Positions 1-8,678 of a DNA stretch of 64,000 nucleotides are shown piece after piece (the first letter of the stretch is position 1; each line of letters starts with the position of its first letter). Made by a program: the position numbers and the translations under genes. The notes beneath the pieces are model-generated. The model made no database searches. It was not told the DNA's origin and saw only the letters and a list, made by a program, of their open reading frames with translations. This DNA is from Ancylobacter sp. Lp-2 (GTDB taxonomy: Bacteria; Pseudomonadota; Alphaproteobacteria; Rhizobiales; Xanthobacteraceae), in NCBI RefSeq assembly GCF_020523795.1, contig NZ_JAJALI010000013.1, forward strand, positions 55,289 to 119,288, in the 5' to 3' direction.

Positions 1-820
1 CAATGCCGCGCACCGACGCCACATAGCCGTTGGCCTCGCCGGTGACGCGGTCATAGGTGAGGCGCAGCGAGGCCTCCATCCACACCCAGGAACCGTCACG
101 ATGGCGCTGGCGGACCTCGACGACGCCGACAGTGAGGTGCCCGGCGCGCACGCTGCGCATCAGCTCGGCGAAACCCACGCGGTCTTCCGGATGGACGATC
201 TCCGCGGCGCGGCGGCCGACCAGTTCCTCCGGCTCGTAGCCCAGCAGCGTCCGCACGGAGGGCGAGATATAAAGGCGGATGCCGTCGAGATCGCCGCGCA
301 CGATGGTGTCGGTCGAGGTTTCGGCGAGCAGGCGGAAATCCGCCCCGCGCTCCTCCGCCAGCCGCGCCCGCTGCTCCAGGGACAGAACCTCGCCGGCGAG
401 ATTGGCGAGATCGACCAGCTGGTCGATGTCGGACACGGCCAGCTGGCGCGGGCGGATATCGAACACGGCCAGCCGGCCACCGGCCCCGACCGAAACGCTC
501 GCCATGGATCGCAGCCCCGGCGCGCCGGTGACCGCGGCGAGTTCGGCGAAGGCGGCGTCCTGCCATGTGTCGGCGACGCTGACCGTGCCGGGCGTCGTCC
601 GCACCACCAGCGTGGGAGCAAAAGACCACAGGACCGGATCCGCAGCGGGGTCGAGATCGATCCAGCAGCCTTCGCCGTCTTCGAGAACCAGCACGGCGGC
701 GGTCGTCTTGAGCAGGCTTCGCGCCAGGCGACACAGCCTCGCCAAGGCGGGCGCAGCACCACCGCCGCTAGCCGCCTCCGCTCTGCTTCCCGACGCCCGA
801 GGCGCCGCCACCTGATCCAT
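1..820 (-). CDS. GAF-PAS sensory/signalling protein, N-terminal part (runs off left edge)
   Basis: A frame on the minus strand is open from an ATG at 820 to the window edge, giving 273 visible residues. Residues about 30-150 read like a GAF-type domain with a downstream helix containing a VDLANLAGEVLSLEQ segment. Residues about 160-273 are a typical PAS domain plus PAC motif: FRLLAETSTDTI, then YISPSVRTLLGY, then EEIVHPED-like residues, then RDGSWVWMEAS. The output domain (histidine kinase, GGDEF/EAL or other) lies outside the window, so the signalling class cannot be named. The start is the first ATG compatible with the domain. No strong ribosome site precedes it, so a nearby alternative start is possible. 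The direction matches the upstream transporter cluster, but a strong terminator hairpin at 958-980 separates them, so it is probably a separate unit. Confidence 0.8.
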   Translation of the reverse strand, partial: MDQVAAPRASGSRAEAASGGGAAPALARLCRLARSLLKTTAAVLVLEDGEGCWIDLDPAADPVLWSFAPTLVVRTTPGTVSVADTWQDAAFAELAAVTGAPGLRSMASVSVGAGGRLAVFDIRPRQLAVSDIDQLVDLANLAGEVLSLEQRARLAEERGADFRLLAETSTDTIVRGDLDGIRLYISPSVRTLLGYEPEELVGRRAAEIVHPEDRVGFAELMRSVRAGHLTVGVVEVRQRHRDGSWVWMEASLRLTYDRVTGEANGYVASVRGI

Positions 821-949
821 CCCAGATCCAACCCCGCAACGTTGTCGGCAGTCTGGCACCGGCGTCGCGGCGAAGAAAGGGCCGTGCATGGCCGCTCGTA
901 CCGGCAACGAGGCCGGCGTGGCGTCGCGGCGCGCCTGGCGTGCCGCGCT

Positions 950-980
950 GAACACGAATGGCCGGGCAGAGCCCGGCCAT
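950..980 (-). terminator. Intrinsic terminator after the ABC transporter cluster
   Basis: A perfect 10-bp inverted repeat, ATGGCCGGGC and GCCCGGCCAT, lies at 958-967 and 971-980 with a 3-nt loop. It sits about 45 nt past the stop of the solute-binding protein gene. Read on the minus strand it is followed by TCGTGTT, which is only a weak T tract. Confidence 0.6.
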
Positions 981-1023
981 CGAACCGATCACGCACGCCG
1001 CTGCGGTCCGGCGCGACGACACC

Positions 1024-2055
1024 TCAACGAAAGATCGCGTTGAACTCGTCCTTCACCTCGGCAGCCTTCTTCTCCAGTGCGGCGTAGTCGACCGGGATGA
1101 TCACCAGATCGGCGACCTTCGGGCTTCCGGCCGGCGGATCGATGTCGCTGCGTGCGGCATAGCCACCGTCCGCCGGGAAGATCTTTTGCGCATCCGGGCC
1201 GATCATGAAGGTGGCGAAGGCCTTGGCGGCCTCGGGGTTCGGGCCGCCCTTCACCACCGCCGTGGGCGAGGGAATGACGAAGGTGCCGTCGGCGGGATAG
1301 ACGGTGACGATCTCGTGCCCGCTCGCCCGATCCTCCGCCGCATAGGAATCCAGCGCGCCGACCGCGATCAGCCGCTCGCCGCGCTTGAGATTGTCGGAGA
1401 CCTGCTGGTTGCCCTGCACCACCATCACGTCATTAGAGGCAAGCTGCTTGTAGTAGTCCCAGCCGAGCTTCTCCGACAGCGTCCCGACCACCGACAATTG
1501 CAGCGAGGTGAAGGACGGATCGGTCATCACCAGCTTCTTGTCGTAGGTCTTGGCGGTGAGGTCGGTCCATTTCTTCGGACGCTCGGCCTCAGGCACCTTG
1601 TCGCCGCGCATGTAGATGGTGATGAGGTTCAGCCGCTGGCCGATCCAGTTGCCGTCCTTGTCCTTGGCGGCGTCGGGGATCTTGTCGAAATCCACCGGCT
1701 TGAACGCCACGAACAGACCCTGCTCGGCCATGACGTTGGACGCGGAAGGATCGGAGGTGGTGAGCACGTCGGCGGCCACGCGGCCGGCCGAGACCTCCTG
1801 GTTGAAGCGGCGCAGGATCGCCGAGCCGCCGGAGCGGAACAGCTCGACCTTGATGCCGGTCTGCTGCTCGAACAGCCGCGCGAGCTTGTTGGCCTGCTCG
1901 ATCGGCGTCGAAGTGTACCAGACCACCTTGCCCTCGGCTTTCGCCTTGGCCATGTCGACGGCGTCCTGGGCGTGGGAGAGCGCCGGCAGCGCGACGGCGC
2001 CGGCGAGCAGGCCGAGCGCGAGAGTGACCCCGCGCCGGCCGATAAGCGTCCTCAT
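1024..2055 (-). CDS. ABC transporter periplasmic solute-binding protein (FbpA/AfuA-like fold, non-ferric site)
   Basis: 343 residues. The start at 2055 is preceded by AGGAGG with 6-nt spacing, so a longer upstream reading is not needed. Residues 1-29 are a signal peptide (RR, hydrophobic core, SHA cleavage at 29/30). The mature protein starts with the motif VVWYTSTP that is usual in extracellular solute-binding proteins of the ferric/thiamine/aminoethylphosphonate group. The paired tyrosines that bind ferric ion in FbpA are not evident: the corresponding segment reads ALDSYAAED, with a single Tyr. The ligand is therefore probably an organic anion or phosphorylated compound rather than iron; this is inference. 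It is the last gene of the leftward cluster with the permease, ATPase and hydrolase. Confidence 0.87.
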   Translation of the reverse strand: MRTLIGRRGVTLALGLLAGAVALPALSHAQDAVDMAKAKAEGKVVWYTSTPIEQANKLARLFEQQTGIKVELFRSGGSAILRRFNQEVSAGRVAADVLTTSDPSASNVMAEQGLFVAFKPVDFDKIPDAAKDKDGNWIGQRLNLITIYMRGDKVPEAERPKKWTDLTAKTYDKKLVMTDPSFTSLQLSVVGTLSEKLGWDYYKQLASNDVMVVQGNQQVSDNLKRGERLIAVGALDSYAAEDRASGHEIVTVYPADGTFVIPSPTAVVKGGPNPEAAKAFATFMIGPDAQKIFPADGGYAARSDIDPPAGSPKVADLVIIPVDYAALEKKAAEVKDEFNAIFR

Positions 2056-2113
2056 GTGTTCCTCCTGACGATTGCTTGTTATTGTTTGGCGTTTCCGGTC
2101 GAAGATCCGCGAT

Positions 2114-3052
2114 CTATTCGCCGCGGTAGAGTGGTTCCGGCTGCGTGAAGAACGCATGCAGGATGTGATAGACCAGCATGTAGTTCTTCTGCTGGAACGA
2201 GGCGTGCGAGATGCCCGGCATCACCGCGAACTGCTTGTCGGAATTCGGCAGCTTCTTGAAGAACTCGATAAGGTCGTCGAAGCCGGCGATGCCGTCATAT
2301 TCGCCGCGCATGACGAGGGTCGGCACGGTGATCTTGGCCGGATCGATCAGCGGCAGCCGGGTGCACATGTCGATATAGGTGCCGTTCGGCATGGAATCGT
2401 CGAGCGAGGTGATGGCGTCGGCGAAGGCCTCGATCACCTTGTCCTCGGCAGTGCCGGGATGGTCGCGGTTGAAGATCGAGTAGACGAAGGCCTTGTCGAT
2501 CGGCCGGCGGCCGCCGACGGGGAAGTCCGGCAGCTTCTTGCGGCGGTTGTCCAGCGTATGGCTGCCCTCGCCGGTCCACACGAAGGCGTCAAGCGCCAGG
2601 CGCTTCACCCGCTCCGGATGGTTCTGGGCGAAGGTGGCGGCGCGCAGCGCACCCGACGAGATACCGTAGACGAGGAAGTCCGTCGCGCCGGTCTCGTTCA
2701 TGATGTAGTCGGTGGCGGCAGTGAGGTCCTCGGCTCCCTCGGCGATGGTGGCCTGCGTGCCCGGCCGCTTGTCGGAACGGCCATAGCCGCGCAGGTCGAC
2801 GGTCCAGGTTTCGAAGCCCTTGTCGACGAAATAGTCCATCGCCGAGGAATAGGGTCGGCCGGGCACCTGCAGGTCGAAAGTCGGCTGCGAGGCCATCGAC
2901 GAGCCGTGTACGAACAGCACGGTGCCAGGAATTGAAGCCCCTTTGGCCCCCGCTTCCGGTGCCTTGCGCCACAGGAACAGCTCGGCGTCGCCGTTCTTGG
3001 TCCAGTGCTCATCGCCGCGCGGGGTGGGCTTCAGGGCCGTATTGGTGGACAT
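2114..3052 (-). CDS. Alpha/beta hydrolase within the transporter operon
   Basis: 312 residues, cytoplasmic (no signal peptide). The start at 3052 has a GGAG ribosome site 7 nt upstream. The alpha/beta hydrolase fold is shown by the oxyanion motif HGSS (49-52), the RGYGRSD segment, the nucleophile elbow G-I-S-S-G (Ser132), the acid Asp253 in RGEYDG and His283 in GISHASF. It is an esterase or C-C-bond hydrolase by family. The substrate is unknown. It sits between the ATPase and solute-binding protein genes with gaps of 29 and 58 nt, which strongly suggests that it acts on the imported compound. Confidence 0.85.
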   Translation of the reverse strand: MSTNTALKPTPRGDEHWTKNGDAELFLWRKAPEAGAKGASIPGTVLFVHGSSMASQPTFDLQVPGRPYSSAMDYFVDKGFETWTVDLRGYGRSDKRPGTQATIAEGAEDLTAATDYIMNETGATDFLVYGISSGALRAATFAQNHPERVKRLALDAFVWTGEGSHTLDNRRKKLPDFPVGGRRPIDKAFVYSIFNRDHPGTAEDKVIEAFADAITSLDDSMPNGTYIDMCTRLPLIDPAKITVPTLVMRGEYDGIAGFDDLIEFFKKLPNSDKQFAVMPGISHASFQQKNYMLVYHILHAFFTQPEPLYRGE

Positions 3053-3081
3053 GGTCGATCTCCTTGGAGTCTTCTGTCGGA

Positions 3082-4197
3082 TCAGTGGGTGGCGCCGGCA
3101 CGCGGGAAGACGCTGCAATCGGCGGCGTCGATGGCGAGGCTGACGCGGTCGCCGACCGCGAAGCGCTCCAGCGGATGCGTCTGGGCGCGCAGCGTGGTGC
3201 CGCTGTCGAGTTGCAGCCAGTATTCGACGAGATTGCCGAGATAGGTCATGTCGGTGACGGTGGCGGTGAGTGCCCCCGGCGCCTCGCCGAGGCCGAGCCG
3301 CACATTCTCCGGCCGCACCGAGAGATCGACCGGCTGGCCGGGCGAGAAGGTGACGTGCACCGGGGCCGGCACCTCGACGCCGTCGACCGCCACCGCGAGG
3401 CGGCCCGCGGACTCCCCCGGGACCTTGGCGCCCGTGCCCGCCACGACAACGCCGGGCAGGAAATTCACGATGCCCATGAAGTCGGCGACGATCTTGTTGG
3501 CGGGGCGGCGATAGACGTCGTCCGGCGAGCCATATTGCTGGAGCTCGCCGCCATGCATCACCGCGATCTGGTCGGAGAGCGCCAGCGCCTCGGCCTGATC
3601 GTGCGTCACATAGACGAAGGTGATGCCGGTGCGGCGCTGCAGCTGCTTGAGTTCGGTGCGCATCTTCTCGCGCAGCTTGGCGTCGAGATTGGACAGGGGC
3701 TCGTCGAGCAGGAGGATGCCCGGCTCGACCACCAGCGAGCGGGCCAGCGCGACGCGCTGCTGCTGGCCGCCGGACAGTTCGTTGGGCAGGCGGTTCTCGA
3801 GGCCGGCGAGGTTCACCATGGCCAGCGCGTCGAGCACCTTACGCCGCGCCTGATCGGCCGGGATCTTGCGCAGCTTGAGGCCGAAGACGACGTTCTCGAA
3901 CACCGTCTTGTGCGGCCACACCGCATAGTTCTGGAACACCATGCCCATGCCGCGCTGGTCCGGCGGCGCCACGCCCTCCGCCGAGGACACCACCCGGTCG
4001 CCGACGCGGATGGTGCCGCCATCCGGGGTGATGTAGCCGGCGATGAGGCGCAGCGTCGTCGTCTTGCCGCAGCCGGACGGGCCCAGCAGGGTGACGAACT
4101 GGTTGTCCTTGATGTCGAGGTTGAGGCCGCTGACCGCGGCACCACCCTCCTTGCTGCCGTAGAACTTCGACAGGCCGTTGATCTGGATTCCAGCCAT
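3082..4197 (-). CDS. ABC transporter ATP-binding protein (FbpC/PotA type)
   Basis: 371 residues, the energising subunit of the importer encoded around it. Walker A GPSGCGKTT (39-47), the Q-loop in MVFQN, signature LSGGQQQR (141-148), Walker B ILLLDEP (161-167) and the H-loop His199 are all intact. Residues about 240-371 form a TOBE-type C-terminal regulatory domain, as in ferric, sulfate, spermidine and aminoethylphosphonate importers. It follows the permease gene by 13 nt and precedes the hydrolase by 29 nt, so the genes are surely co-transcribed. Confidence 0.9.
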   Translation of the reverse strand: MAGIQINGLSKFYGSKEGGAAVSGLNLDIKDNQFVTLLGPSGCGKTTTLRLIAGYITPDGGTIRVGDRVVSSAEGVAPPDQRGMGMVFQNYAVWPHKTVFENVVFGLKLRKIPADQARRKVLDALAMVNLAGLENRLPNELSGGQQQRVALARSLVVEPGILLLDEPLSNLDAKLREKMRTELKQLQRRTGITFVYVTHDQAEALALSDQIAVMHGGELQQYGSPDDVYRRPANKIVADFMGIVNFLPGVVVAGTGAKVPGESAGRLAVAVDGVEVPAPVHVTFSPGQPVDLSVRPENVRLGLGEAPGALTATVTDMTYLGNLVEYWLQLDSGTTLRAQTHPLERFAVGDRVSLAIDAADCSVFPRAGATH

Positions 4198-4210
4198 TTT
4201 TCCGTTTCCC

Positions 4211-5920
4211 TCACGCGCCGGTCTTGAGGCCGATACGGCTGCCGCCGAACCGGCGGGCGATGCCGATCGCTGCGGCGATGATGATCATGTTGACGATGGC
4301 GAGGGCGGCCACTGGCTCGGTGTAGCCGGTCTCGTAGAGGTTGTAGACCGCCACCGCGAGGGTGATGGATTCGGATGAGAACAGCAGGATCGAGGCCGAG
4401 AGCTCCTGGATCACCGGCACGAAGACCAAGAGCCAGCCGGCGAACAGGCCGGGCTTGATCAGCGGCAGGGTGATCTCCTTCATCCGCGTGCCCCAGGAGG
4501 CGCCGAGGATCTGCGCCGCCTCTTCCAGCGAGGGGTCGATCTGGCGCAGCGAGGAATTGGCGGCCCGCACGCCGAGCGGCACGTAGCGCCCGACATAGGC
4601 GAGCAGCAGGATGGCGAAGGTGCCGTAGAGCGCGATCGGCATCTTCAGCCAGAACTGCAAGAGTGCCACCGCCATGACGATGCCCGGCAGACCGAGCGGG
4701 ATCAGCGCGGCGTAGTCGAGCAGCTTGCGGCCCGGCAGCTTGGTGCGCAGGTCGATCCACGAGATCATCGCGCCGAGGAACACGCAGAAGGTGGCGGCGA
4801 TGGTGGCGAGCAGCAGGCTGTTGAGGATCGCCCGGCGGGTGACGTCGTAGTCGATGAGGATGAAGCGGTAATTCTCCAGCGTCAGGTTCTGCCAGAAGCC
4901 GAGACCCCAGCTCTTGGAGAACGACACCGCGATCAGCGTGCCATAGGGCAGCAGGATGGCGATCACGAAGGCGACGACGCTGAGCGCGAAGAGCGGCCAG
5001 CGCCAGCCGCCGAGATCCATCAGCTGCGGGCGTGCGCCCTTGCCGGCCAGCGTCACATAGGAGCGGCGGGCGAGAAAGGCGCGCTGCAGATAGAGCGCGA
5101 TTACCGTGATGGCGATGAACAAGAGCGACAGTGCCGAGGCGACACCATATTGCGGCGGGTAGTCGAACAGCGCGTAGATGCGGGTCGGCAGGGTGACGAT
5201 GCGCCCGGGCAGGCCGATGATCGCCTGCGAGCCGAACAGCGCGATGGCGTTGACGAAGGCGAGCAGCGTGCCTGACAGCACCGCCGGCGCCACCAGCGGC
5301 AGGGTGATGGTGATGGCCGTGCGCAGCTTCGAGGCGCCGAGGATCTGCGCCGCTTCCTCGTAAGACGCATCCACCGATTGCAGCGCCGAGGAGGCGAGCA
5401 GATAGACGAAGGGGAAGGTGTGCAGCACGGTGACGAAGACGAGGCCGCTCATGGTGAAGATGTTGAAGGCGACGTCGATGCCCAGCACCTCGCGCAGGAA
5501 CACGTTCGCCATGCCGGCATTGGGGCTGAACAGGTTCACGAAGGCGATGGCGGTGAGGAAGGGCGGCGACAAATAGGACAGCGTCGCCGTCACCTGGATC
5601 AGCCCCTTGGCCGGCACATTGGTGCGGCTCACCGCCCAGGCCAGCGGTACGCCGATGACGATGCTGATCAACCCCGTCCAGGCACCGAGGATCAGCGAAT
5701 TGCCGAGCGCCCTGAGATTGGCGGTACTGCTCAGCGCGGTGGTGAAGTAGCGGCCGGTGATCCCGCCATCCCATATGCTCGCCGTCGCCAGCGACAGCAC
5801 GGGCAAGACCACGAGGATGACGAGTGCCGCTATGGCGCCGCCGATGACGAGACCCTCGAGGCCGAGCCAACGCGGCAAGGCGGTCGCGCGCGAGGGCTGC
5901 GCGAGAGTAAGCAGAGCCAT
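4211..5920 (-). CDS. ABC transporter permease, fused two-domain (FbpB type)
   Basis: 569 residues with about 12 predicted membrane helices in two homologous halves. Each half carries an EAA loop for docking to the ATPase: EEAAQILGASKLR near residue 188 and EEAAQILGASWGTR near 465. The first ten residues of the loops are identical, which points to internal duplication kept under selection. This fused layout is typical of ferric, hexose-phosphate and aminoethylphosphonate uptake systems. It is the first transporter gene of the leftward cluster, about 130 nt after the fumarylacetoacetase-family gene. Confidence 0.9.
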   Translation of the reverse strand: MALLTLAQPSRATALPRWLGLEGLVIGGAIAALVILVVLPVLSLATASIWDGGITGRYFTTALSSTANLRALGNSLILGAWTGLISIVIGVPLAWAVSRTNVPAKGLIQVTATLSYLSPPFLTAIAFVNLFSPNAGMANVFLREVLGIDVAFNIFTMSGLVFVTVLHTFPFVYLLASSALQSVDASYEEAAQILGASKLRTAITITLPLVAPAVLSGTLLAFVNAIALFGSQAIIGLPGRIVTLPTRIYALFDYPPQYGVASALSLLFIAITVIALYLQRAFLARRSYVTLAGKGARPQLMDLGGWRWPLFALSVVAFVIAILLPYGTLIAVSFSKSWGLGFWQNLTLENYRFILIDYDVTRRAILNSLLLATIAATFCVFLGAMISWIDLRTKLPGRKLLDYAALIPLGLPGIVMAVALLQFWLKMPIALYGTFAILLLAYVGRYVPLGVRAANSSLRQIDPSLEEAAQILGASWGTRMKEITLPLIKPGLFAGWLLVFVPVIQELSASILLFSSESITLAVAVYNLYETGYTEPVAALAIVNMIIIAAAIGIARRFGGSRIGLKTGA

Positions 5921-6054
5921 TTTTCCTCCCGGGGCCGGCGCCTGTTTTCGGCGCTTCGGCTTGATCTGCGCGGGCCTATCCCCGCGCAGTCTGGATGCGG
6001 ATCCTCATAGGTGTGTCGTCAGGCAAGGCATCGGGCGGCACATCGGCCAGGACA

Positions 6055-6915
6055 TCAGGCGAAGGGGTTGCTCAGCGTGCCGATGCCGCTGATCGACATG
6101 GTGACGTTGTCGCCGGCCTTGAGGAATTTCGGCGGGTTGAAGCCGAGCCCGACGCCCGCCGGCGTGCCGGTGGCAATGAGGTCGCCGGCTTCCAGCGTGG
6201 TTCCGGCCGAGATGGTCTCGATCAGGCCGGGAATGTCGAAGATCAGGTCGCGGGTGTTGGCGTCCTGCCGCAATTCGCCATTCACCCAGGTCTTCACCTG
6301 AAGGTTCTCGGCGTCGAGCTCGTCGGCGGTGCTGATCCACGGCCCCATCGGGCAGAAGGTGTCCAGCGCCTTGCCGAGGAACCACTGCTTGTGATTCTTC
6401 TGCCGGTCGCGGGCGGTGACGTCGTTGATGATGGTGTAGCCGAAGATGTGCTTGAAGGCGTCGGCGCGCGAGATGTCGCGCCCGCCCTTGCCGATGACGA
6501 TGGTGAGCTCGACCTCGTAATCGACCTTACTGGTGACGTTGGGATGGGTGTCGACGGCGTCGCCCGGCCCGATGACGCAGGTGCCGGGCTTGGTGAATAC
6601 GGCGGGATATTCGTCGATCTCCGCCCCCTTCACCGCGCCGGCCTCGTAGCCGGAATTGGCGAACTCCTTGGCGTGGTCGCGGTAGTTCTTGCCGACGCAG
6701 AAGATGTTGCGGCGCGGACGCGGAATCGGCGCCAGCAGCTTCACCTCGGTGAGGTCGGCGCCGTTGCCGTTCATACGGATGGCGGGAGCGATCTCGGCGT
6801 AGCGGGCGATGAGGTCCACCATGTCGGCGGCGTCGACGTGATAGATGCGTTGCTCCTCGGCGTCGACGAGCCCGACACTTTCCTTCCCCTGATGGACATA
6901 GGTGGCGAATTTCAT
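6055..6915 (-). CDS. Fumarylacetoacetate hydrolase (FAH) family protein
   Basis: 286 residues. The start at 6915 begins MKFATYV, and the FAH N-terminal domain is followed by the catalytic domain from CVGKNYRDHAKE (73-84). Metal ligands are visible as Glu134 and Glu136 in DYEVELT and Asp165 in INDVTARD. The family includes acylpyruvate hydrolases, 2-hydroxyhepta-2,4-diene-1,7-dioate isomerases and oxaloacetate decarboxylases; sequence alone does not choose between them. The gene heads the leftward cluster, directly downstream of operator-like repeats and opposite a FadR-type regulator, so it is probably induced by the compound that the transporter imports. Confidence 0.87.
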   Translation of the reverse strand: MKFATYVHQGKESVGLVDAEEQRIYHVDAADMVDLIARYAEIAPAIRMNGNGADLTEVKLLAPIPRPRRNIFCVGKNYRDHAKEFANSGYEAGAVKGAEIDEYPAVFTKPGTCVIGPGDAVDTHPNVTSKVDYEVELTIVIGKGGRDISRADAFKHIFGYTIINDVTARDRQKNHKQWFLGKALDTFCPMGPWISTADELDAENLQVKTWVNGELRQDANTRDLIFDIPGLIETISAGTTLEAGDLIATGTPAGVGLGFNPPKFLKAGDNVTMSISGIGTLSNPFA

Positions 6916-6928
6916 GCTCGGCCCTTTA

Positions 6929-6940
6929 TTGGTTGACCAA
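6929..6940. promoter_or_regulatory. Operator-like inverted repeat 1 (TTGGT-N2-ACCAA)
   Basis: TTGGTTGACCAA is a perfect 5-bp inverted repeat with a 2-nt centre, 14 nt upstream of the FAH-family start. It matches the repeat at 7050-7061 and the general form of FadR-subfamily GntR operators. It is the likely site where the divergent regulator represses the cluster. Confidence 0.6.
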
Positions 6941-6960
6941 TTTGACCATATGAGGCCATA

Positions 6961-6972
6961 TTGGTTCGCCAA
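6961..6972. promoter_or_regulatory. Operator-like inverted repeat 2 (TTGG-N4-CCAA)
   Basis: TTGGTTCGCCAA lies exactly 32 nt (about three helical turns) from repeat 1, so both would face the same side of the DNA. The outer four bases on each side are symmetric. It is probably a second binding site of the same regulator. Confidence 0.5.
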
Positions 6973-7049
6973 ATGTCAACCAGAGATCTTTGTTCCTGCC
7001 ACGGCTTCTCGTAAATCCCTCATCACGTTCTTGTTCCGGCTCCGACCTA

Positions 7050-7061
7050 TTGGTATACCAA
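7050..7061. promoter_or_regulatory. Operator-like inverted repeat 3 (perfect palindrome) upstream of the FadR gene
   Basis: TTGGTATACCAA is a perfect 12-bp palindrome 25 nt before the regulator start codon. It shares the TTGGT...ACCAA half-sites of repeat 1. Its place suggests autoregulation. Confidence 0.6.
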
Positions 7062-7086
7062 ATGCAAGAGATGCCACGGAGATCCC

Positions 7087-7767
7087 ATGGATAGCGTTCT
7101 GGTCGACCGCAAGCCGACGACATTGGTTCAGGGCTTTCTGGAGCAGGCCATAGGCTCGGGCACCTATGGGCCGGGCGCCAAGCTGCCGACCGAACGGGCG
7201 ATCGCCGAGAAGCTCGGCGTGCCGCGCTCGGCCGTGCGCGACGTGCTCTCCGTGCTGGAAGCGCAGAAGAAGGTGGTGCGGATCATCGGCTCCGGCACCT
7301 ATGTCGCCGAGACACAGCCGGTGTCCGAACCTGCCACGCGGGCCAGCGATGCCAGCCCGACCGAGATCATGGCGGCGCGGCAGATCGTCGAGCCGCGCCT
7401 CGCCCAATTGGTCGTCATGCACGCCACCGCCGCCGATTTCGAGCGCATGGAGATGTGCAACCGCCGGGCCGAGGCGGCCGACGATTTCGAGGACTTCGAG
7501 CGATGGGATACCGAACTGCATCAAGCCATCGCCGAGGCGACGCATAACCGGCTCATGGTGGCGATCTACGCCACCATCACCGCCGCCCGCGACCTCGCCG
7601 AATGGGGCGAGCTGAAGCGCCGCTCCATCACCGCCGAGCGCCGCGACCTCTACCGGCAGGAGCACCGCGAGATCGTCGCCGCCTTGCGCGCGCGAGACGG
7701 GCGCGAGGCGGAGGCTGCCATCGCCCGCCATCTCGCACGGGTGAAGGCAAACCTGCTCGGGGAATGA
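7087..7767 (+). CDS. FadR-subfamily GntR transcriptional regulator
   Basis: 226 residues. The N-terminal winged helix-turn-helix spans residues about 10-75 (LPTERAIAEKLGVPRSAVRDVLSVLEA, ending with GSGTYVAE). Residues about 95-220 form an all-helical FCD ligand-binding domain, with the metal-type residues spread over DTELHQAI and the HREIVAALRARD segment. The start has GGAG 6 nt upstream. It is divergent to the FAH/ABC cluster, and three TTGG...CCAA repeats lie between them. The likely role is a repressor released by a carboxylic-acid ligand, which would be the cluster substrate or an intermediate. Confidence 0.88.
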   Translation: MDSVLVDRKPTTLVQGFLEQAIGSGTYGPGAKLPTERAIAEKLGVPRSAVRDVLSVLEAQKKVVRIIGSGTYVAETQPVSEPATRASDASPTEIMAARQIVEPRLAQLVVMHATAADFERMEMCNRRAEAADDFEDFERWDTELHQAIAEATHNRLMVAIYATITAARDLAEWGELKRRSITAERRDLYRQEHREIVAALRARDGREAEAAIARHLARVKANLLGE

Positions 7768-7868
7768 GCCGCCGGCGATAGCATGTCGGCTGACCGCCGC
7801 TTTCAGGCGACGCCGCCGACCTCGCGCAGCGCCGCGATACGGCCCGCCGCCTAGCCGCCGCCCTGCTC

Positions 7869-8618
7869 TCAGATTTGCGTCATGCCACCGTCTACGAAGA
7901 GCTCGGCGCCGTTGATGAAGCTGGCAGCGCCGGAGGCGAGGAACAGGACGGCGTCGGCGACGTCCTCGGGCCGGCCGACGCGGCCTGCGGGAATGGAGGC
8001 TAGCATGCCGTTCTTCACCCCCTCCGCCTGAGCCCCACCACCGAACAGATCATTGAGGCCGGCGGTGTCGATCACGCCGGGGCTGACGACGTTCACCCGG
8101 ATGCGCCGGTCCTTCAAATCGAGGATCCAGTTGCGGGCGAAGTTGCGCACCGCCGCCTTGGTGGCGCTGTAGACGCTGAAGGCGGGGTTGCCCGTCGAGC
8201 CGGTCACCGAGCCGGTGAGCACCACCGAGCCGCCGTCGCGCAGCAGCGGCAGCGCCTTCTGCACGGTGAACAGCACGCCCTTCACATTGGTGGCGAAAGT
8301 CTCGTCGAAATGCGCCTCGTCGATGGCGCCGAGCGGCGCGAAGCTGCCGCCGCCGGCATTGGCGAACACCACGTCGATCTGGGCATGGCGCGGCTGGACG
8401 GCATCATAGAGACGGTCGATGTCGGCAAGCTTCGACATGTCCGCCCGGACACCTGTCACATCACCGCCGATCGCCTTCACCGCAGCATCGAGCGCCTCCT
8501 GTCGCCGGCCGGTCACGAACACCGATGCCCCCTCGGACGCGAACGCCTTCGCGGTGGCGAGCCCGATACCACTGGTGCCGCCGGTGACCACCACGACCTT
8601 CTTGCTGAACCTGTCCAT
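7869..8618 (-). CDS. SDR-family NAD(P)-dependent oxidoreductase
   Basis: 249 residues, the usual length for classical short-chain dehydrogenases. The cofactor motif TGGTSGIG is at 12-19, NAG at 87-89, the catalytic Ser137, and Tyr150-x3-Lys154 in YSATK. The end FVDGGMTQ is the common SDR C-terminus. The substrate is unknown. It is divergent to the LysR gene starting at 8750, which is probably its regulator. Confidence 0.88.
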   Translation of the reverse strand: MDRFSKKVVVVTGGTSGIGLATAKAFASEGASVFVTGRRQEALDAAVKAIGGDVTGVRADMSKLADIDRLYDAVQPRHAQIDVVFANAGGGSFAPLGAIDEAHFDETFATNVKGVLFTVQKALPLLRDGGSVVLTGSVTGSTGNPAFSVYSATKAAVRNFARNWILDLKDRRIRVNVVSPGVIDTAGLNDLFGGGAQAEGVKNGMLASIPAGRVGRPEDVADAVLFLASGAASFINGAELFVDGGMTQI

Positions 8619-8678
8619 CGTCTGTCTCCTTCTCTGCGACCATCATGTGTCGCGCTTCATGTCGAGAGATATCGGACA

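Noticed and set aside
1024..5920. Ferric iron uptake system FbpABC
   Set aside because: The fold and gene order fit, but the binding protein lacks the paired iron-binding tyrosines and the operon carries catabolic hydrolases under a FadR regulator.
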